This document shows positions 40,139 to 41,902 of a DNA stretch of 41,902 nucleotides, piece by piece. How positions within the stretch are numbered: position 1 is the first letter of the stretch; each line of letters opens with the position of its first letter. Position numbers and translations under genes: made by a program. The DNA comes from Beijerinckiaceae bacterium (GTDB lineage Bacteria > Pseudomonadota > Alphaproteobacteria > Rhizobiales > Beijerinckiaceae), in contig CANGFE010000017.1 in the NCBI GenBank assembly GCA_947453155.1, forward strand, positions 1 to 41,902, read 5' to 3'. The notes below the pieces were generated by a model that ran no database searches, was not told the origin of the DNA, and worked only from the letters and a program-made list of their open reading frames with translations.

Positions 40139-40201
40139 GGTGCAAGCTGGCTGCGACGTGCAATTTGTGCTGCACGCGGCATCATGACCTGCGATGCGCG
40201 T

Positions 40202-40930
40202 TTACCCTTTGCGCCAAATGTTCACGCGGAACACTTGATCGAAAACAAGTTTGCCGTCTGCATGTTCCGCATTTCCTTCAAAGGTCGTGCGGACTTTCGC
40301 TGGGTCTTGATCGAAAAAGACCTGACGCTTGGGGTCGCGGTCGATCTGATCATCGCGCCATTCGTCAAAAGAAGCGAAACGGCGTGGCGCGCGATAGAGG
40401 ATTTCTTTTTCCTCATGCGCGCCACTCATGGCGAGCATGTCTTCATAGGCTTTCGTGCGCACTTCAGTCTCATCATTCACGAGGCAGGTGGCATCATGAT
40501 AATTGCCTGAGGGCACGGGCTCCATGACATAGAGCAGACCGCCTGTGCGCAAGGTGCGCAGGCCTTCCTGCAAAGCGCTTGCAGGATTTGGCATGTGATG
40601 CAGGCTATTTGAGAAAATCACCGCATCGAAATGCCCATCGCCAAAGGGAATGGCTTCGGCGCTGCCCGCGACGAATTTAGCATGGACGCCTTCTTCGCGG
40701 GCTTTCTCATTGGCATAGTCGATCTTGCGTTCTTTGACGTCGAGGCCGGTGACTTCGCCAAACAAAGAGCAAAGCCCGCGCGTGAATTTGCCTTCGCCGC
40801 AACCCAGATCAATCACGCGGGGGCCCAGCCCCTGTAATTCTGATGTGGCGATTTTGACATTGGTCGAAATCGGTAATGCGGCGATCTCCGCGCGTGAGGG
40901 ATGAACGGCTGTGGCAATCCGCGTGGTCAT
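40202..40930 (-). CDS. Class I SAM-dependent methyltransferase (UbiE/COQ5-like), partner of the extradiol dioxygenase
   Basis: A 242-residue methyltransferase. Motif I is VIDLGCGEG (39-47), followed by VTGLDVKERKIDYA, AEAIPFGDGHFDAVIFSNSLHH (motif for the post-I loop) and LRTGGLLYVMEPVP. UbiE-like enzymes methylate quinone or phenolic rings. The start at 40930 (MTTRIATAV) is 14 bases after the dioxygenase stop and has GACGAGAC ahead; the longer reading to 40984 overlaps that gene. The close spacing says operon. It may methylate a phenol made or used by the dioxygenase; this is inference. Confidence 0.84.
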   Translation of the reverse strand: MTTRIATAVHPSRAEIAALPISTNVKIATSELQGLGPRVIDLGCGEGKFTRGLCSLFGEVTGLDVKERKIDYANEKAREEGVHAKFVAGSAEAIPFGDGHFDAVIFSNSLHHMPNPASALQEGLRTLRTGGLLYVMEPVPSGNYHDATCLVNDETEVRTKAYEDMLAMSGAHEEKEILYRAPRRFASFDEWRDDQIDRDPKRQVFFDQDPAKVRTTFEGNAEHADGKLVFDQVFRVNIWRKG

Positions 40931-40944
40931 ATTTTTGTCTCGTC

Positions 40945-41892
40945 TTAAGCGGAAGCCAGTTTCTTGGAGATGATCTCTTCGCAAGCCTTGTTGCGTTCAT
41001 CGAGAATCTTGCCAGCCATCGCATCGCGCAATTCGGGCGATGGATCAGCCAGACCGAAGCGATCGGGGCCATTCATAATCTTGGCCCAATAATCGGGTGT
41101 GCCGACAATATGTTTGGCTTCGTCAATATAATCGACTTCCGCCGTATATTCGGTGACGAAACCATTCGGCTCGATGAAATAAGAGAAGAGATTATTGCCC
41201 GGACCATGGCGGCCAACACCCCAGCCGATTTTAAAGCCATGCTTTTTCATGCGGCCTGCGCCGCGCATCAGGCCGTCGAAGTTTTCGACTTCATAGGCCA
41301 TGTGGTTGAGGCCAGCGCCCTGCGCACGGGCAAGCGCGATGGAGTGGTGGTAGGACGAGCAACGCACGAAATCCATGCGTGCTGTTGAATCTGTCAGGCG
41401 GAAGCCGAGCACATCGATGAAAAAGTTCCGCTGCTTGTCGACGTCAGCGACATTGAGCACCGCATGCGACAGTTTCGTCGGGCGCGAATGATCATGGAAA
41501 TTGCCTGCGCCATGCTGGACGACGTCGGCTGAAATATTCAGCGTCTGGCCTTCCGGTGTTTTGACCGAGAAGCCATAGCCGCCACCTGCAATCGCTCCGA
41601 GCTCGGTTGGGCCTGAGACAATCTCGCAGCCCATGGCTTTAGCTTTCGCATGCAGGCCATCAACCGCGATGCGCGAGGGGGCTGAGAAATTGATTGCTAT
41701 CAGTCCGGCGCGCGGGGCCTCATGCAGGCTCAGCACATGATGTTCATTGCCGGCAGCGCGCATATAGGCGGTGCCATTGGCGGAGGCGACTTCCGACAAG
41801 CCCCAGGCTTGCGCGTAGAAATCGGCTGTTTCCTTGAGATTGAAGACGGCGAGTTCGACCCCGCGCAGGCCGTTGACACGGATCTCGGTCAT
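40945..41892 (-). CDS. Type I extradiol ring-cleavage dioxygenase (VOC family, BphC-like)
   Basis: A 315-residue two-domain VOC protein. The C-terminal domain carries the full extradiol set: iron ligands H143 (LSHAVLNV), H197 (LNHMAYEV) and E248 (GFVTEYTA), and active-site H183 (YHHSIALA), H229 (GRHGPGNN) and Y238 (FSYFIEPNG). These enzymes cleave catechols next to the hydroxyls using Fe(II) and oxygen. The N-terminal domain lacks metal residues, as usual in BphC types. A 65-residue tail (DYWAKIMNGPDRFGLADP) follows the active-site glutamate. GGAGGA stands ahead of the ATG at the window edge. Substrate unknown; biphenyl diols are not implied. Confidence 0.9.
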   Translation of the reverse strand: MTEIRVNGLRGVELAVFNLKETADFYAQAWGLSEVASANGTAYMRAAGNEHHVLSLHEAPRAGLIAINFSAPSRIAVDGLHAKAKAMGCEIVSGPTELGAIAGGGYGFSVKTPEGQTLNISADVVQHGAGNFHDHSRPTKLSHAVLNVADVDKQRNFFIDVLGFRLTDSTARMDFVRCSSYHHSIALARAQGAGLNHMAYEVENFDGLMRGAGRMKKHGFKIGWGVGRHGPGNNLFSYFIEPNGFVTEYTAEVDYIDEAKHIVGTPDYWAKIMNGPDRFGLADPSPELRDAMAGKILDERNKACEEIISKKLASA

Positions 41893-41902
41893 GATGTCCT
41901 CC

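Noticed and set aside
40184..40510. 108-codon plus-strand ORF opposite the UbiE-like methyltransferase
   Set aside because: Shadow of a gene with a clear SAM motif.

Overview
The window is a stretch of roughly 60% GC chromosome from an alphaproteobacterium, most likely of the order Hyphomicrobiales (Rhizobiales). This rests on the gene set: a MucR/Ros regulator, DUF1491, DUF2336, DUF5330 and DUF6456 proteins, two-subunit methylmalonyl-CoA mutase, SufE, a DivJ-like membrane histidine kinase, and many copies of a palindromic intergenic repeat. I see no rRNA, tRNA, CRISPR array, transposase or phage gene. The genus cannot be fixed from sequence alone.

Left part (1-6.7 kb): the last gene of a branched-chain-amino-acid-type ABC transporter (livF) with a MetE-like zinc methyltransferase behind it; a GIY-YIG protein boxed in by repeats; a two-gene class I CoA-transferase operon (3-oxoadipate/glutaconate type) with a clear promoter and two operator-like palindromes; a small membrane protein; pyroglutamyl peptidase; and a lipoprotein-like alpha/beta hydrolase.

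Middle part (6.7-33 kb): mostly housekeeping genes. These are both methylmalonyl-CoA mutase subunits with a DUF2267-like gene upstream; an M20 dipeptidase; a HAD dehalogenase-panC-panB operon; a cell-envelope locus (GT2 glycosyltransferase coupled to murJ, with a divergent YdjC-type deacetylase); a PRC-barrel protein; Fe-type superoxide dismutase; a PuuD-like membrane protein; a Glu/Pro-rich membrane-anchored protein; oligopeptidase B; mucR; DUF6456; sufE; DUF5330; an operon of histidine kinase, peptidoglycan-binding protein and DUF1491; DUF2336; and a 55-residue ORF coupled to a YcgN-type protein.

Right part (33-41.9 kb): a catabolic-looking neighbourhood. It holds a TIM-barrel isomerase divergent from a UbiD-family decarboxylase; a three-gene operon of methyltransferase, 3-hydroxyisobutyrate-dehydrogenase-like enzyme and class III aminotransferase; a divergent 4,5-dihydroxyphthalate-decarboxylase-like protein; and an extradiol (type I, VOC) dioxygenase followed by a second methyltransferase. 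Two kinds of decarboxylase, an intact ring-cleavage dioxygenase and side-chain enzymes suggest a breakdown route for an aromatic carboxylate that I cannot match to a named pathway. This is the best candidate for an undescribed system here.

At least 17 full, half or remnant copies of one palindromic repeat (ends CGTCATTGCGAG / CTCGCAATGACG, about 80-105 bp) fill the gaps between genes. One set is amplified in tandem at 23.15-23.6 kb, and one copy separates the two mutase genes. Start codons were moved inward from the longest ORF wherever a ribosome-binding site, family N-terminus or neighbour overlap supported it.
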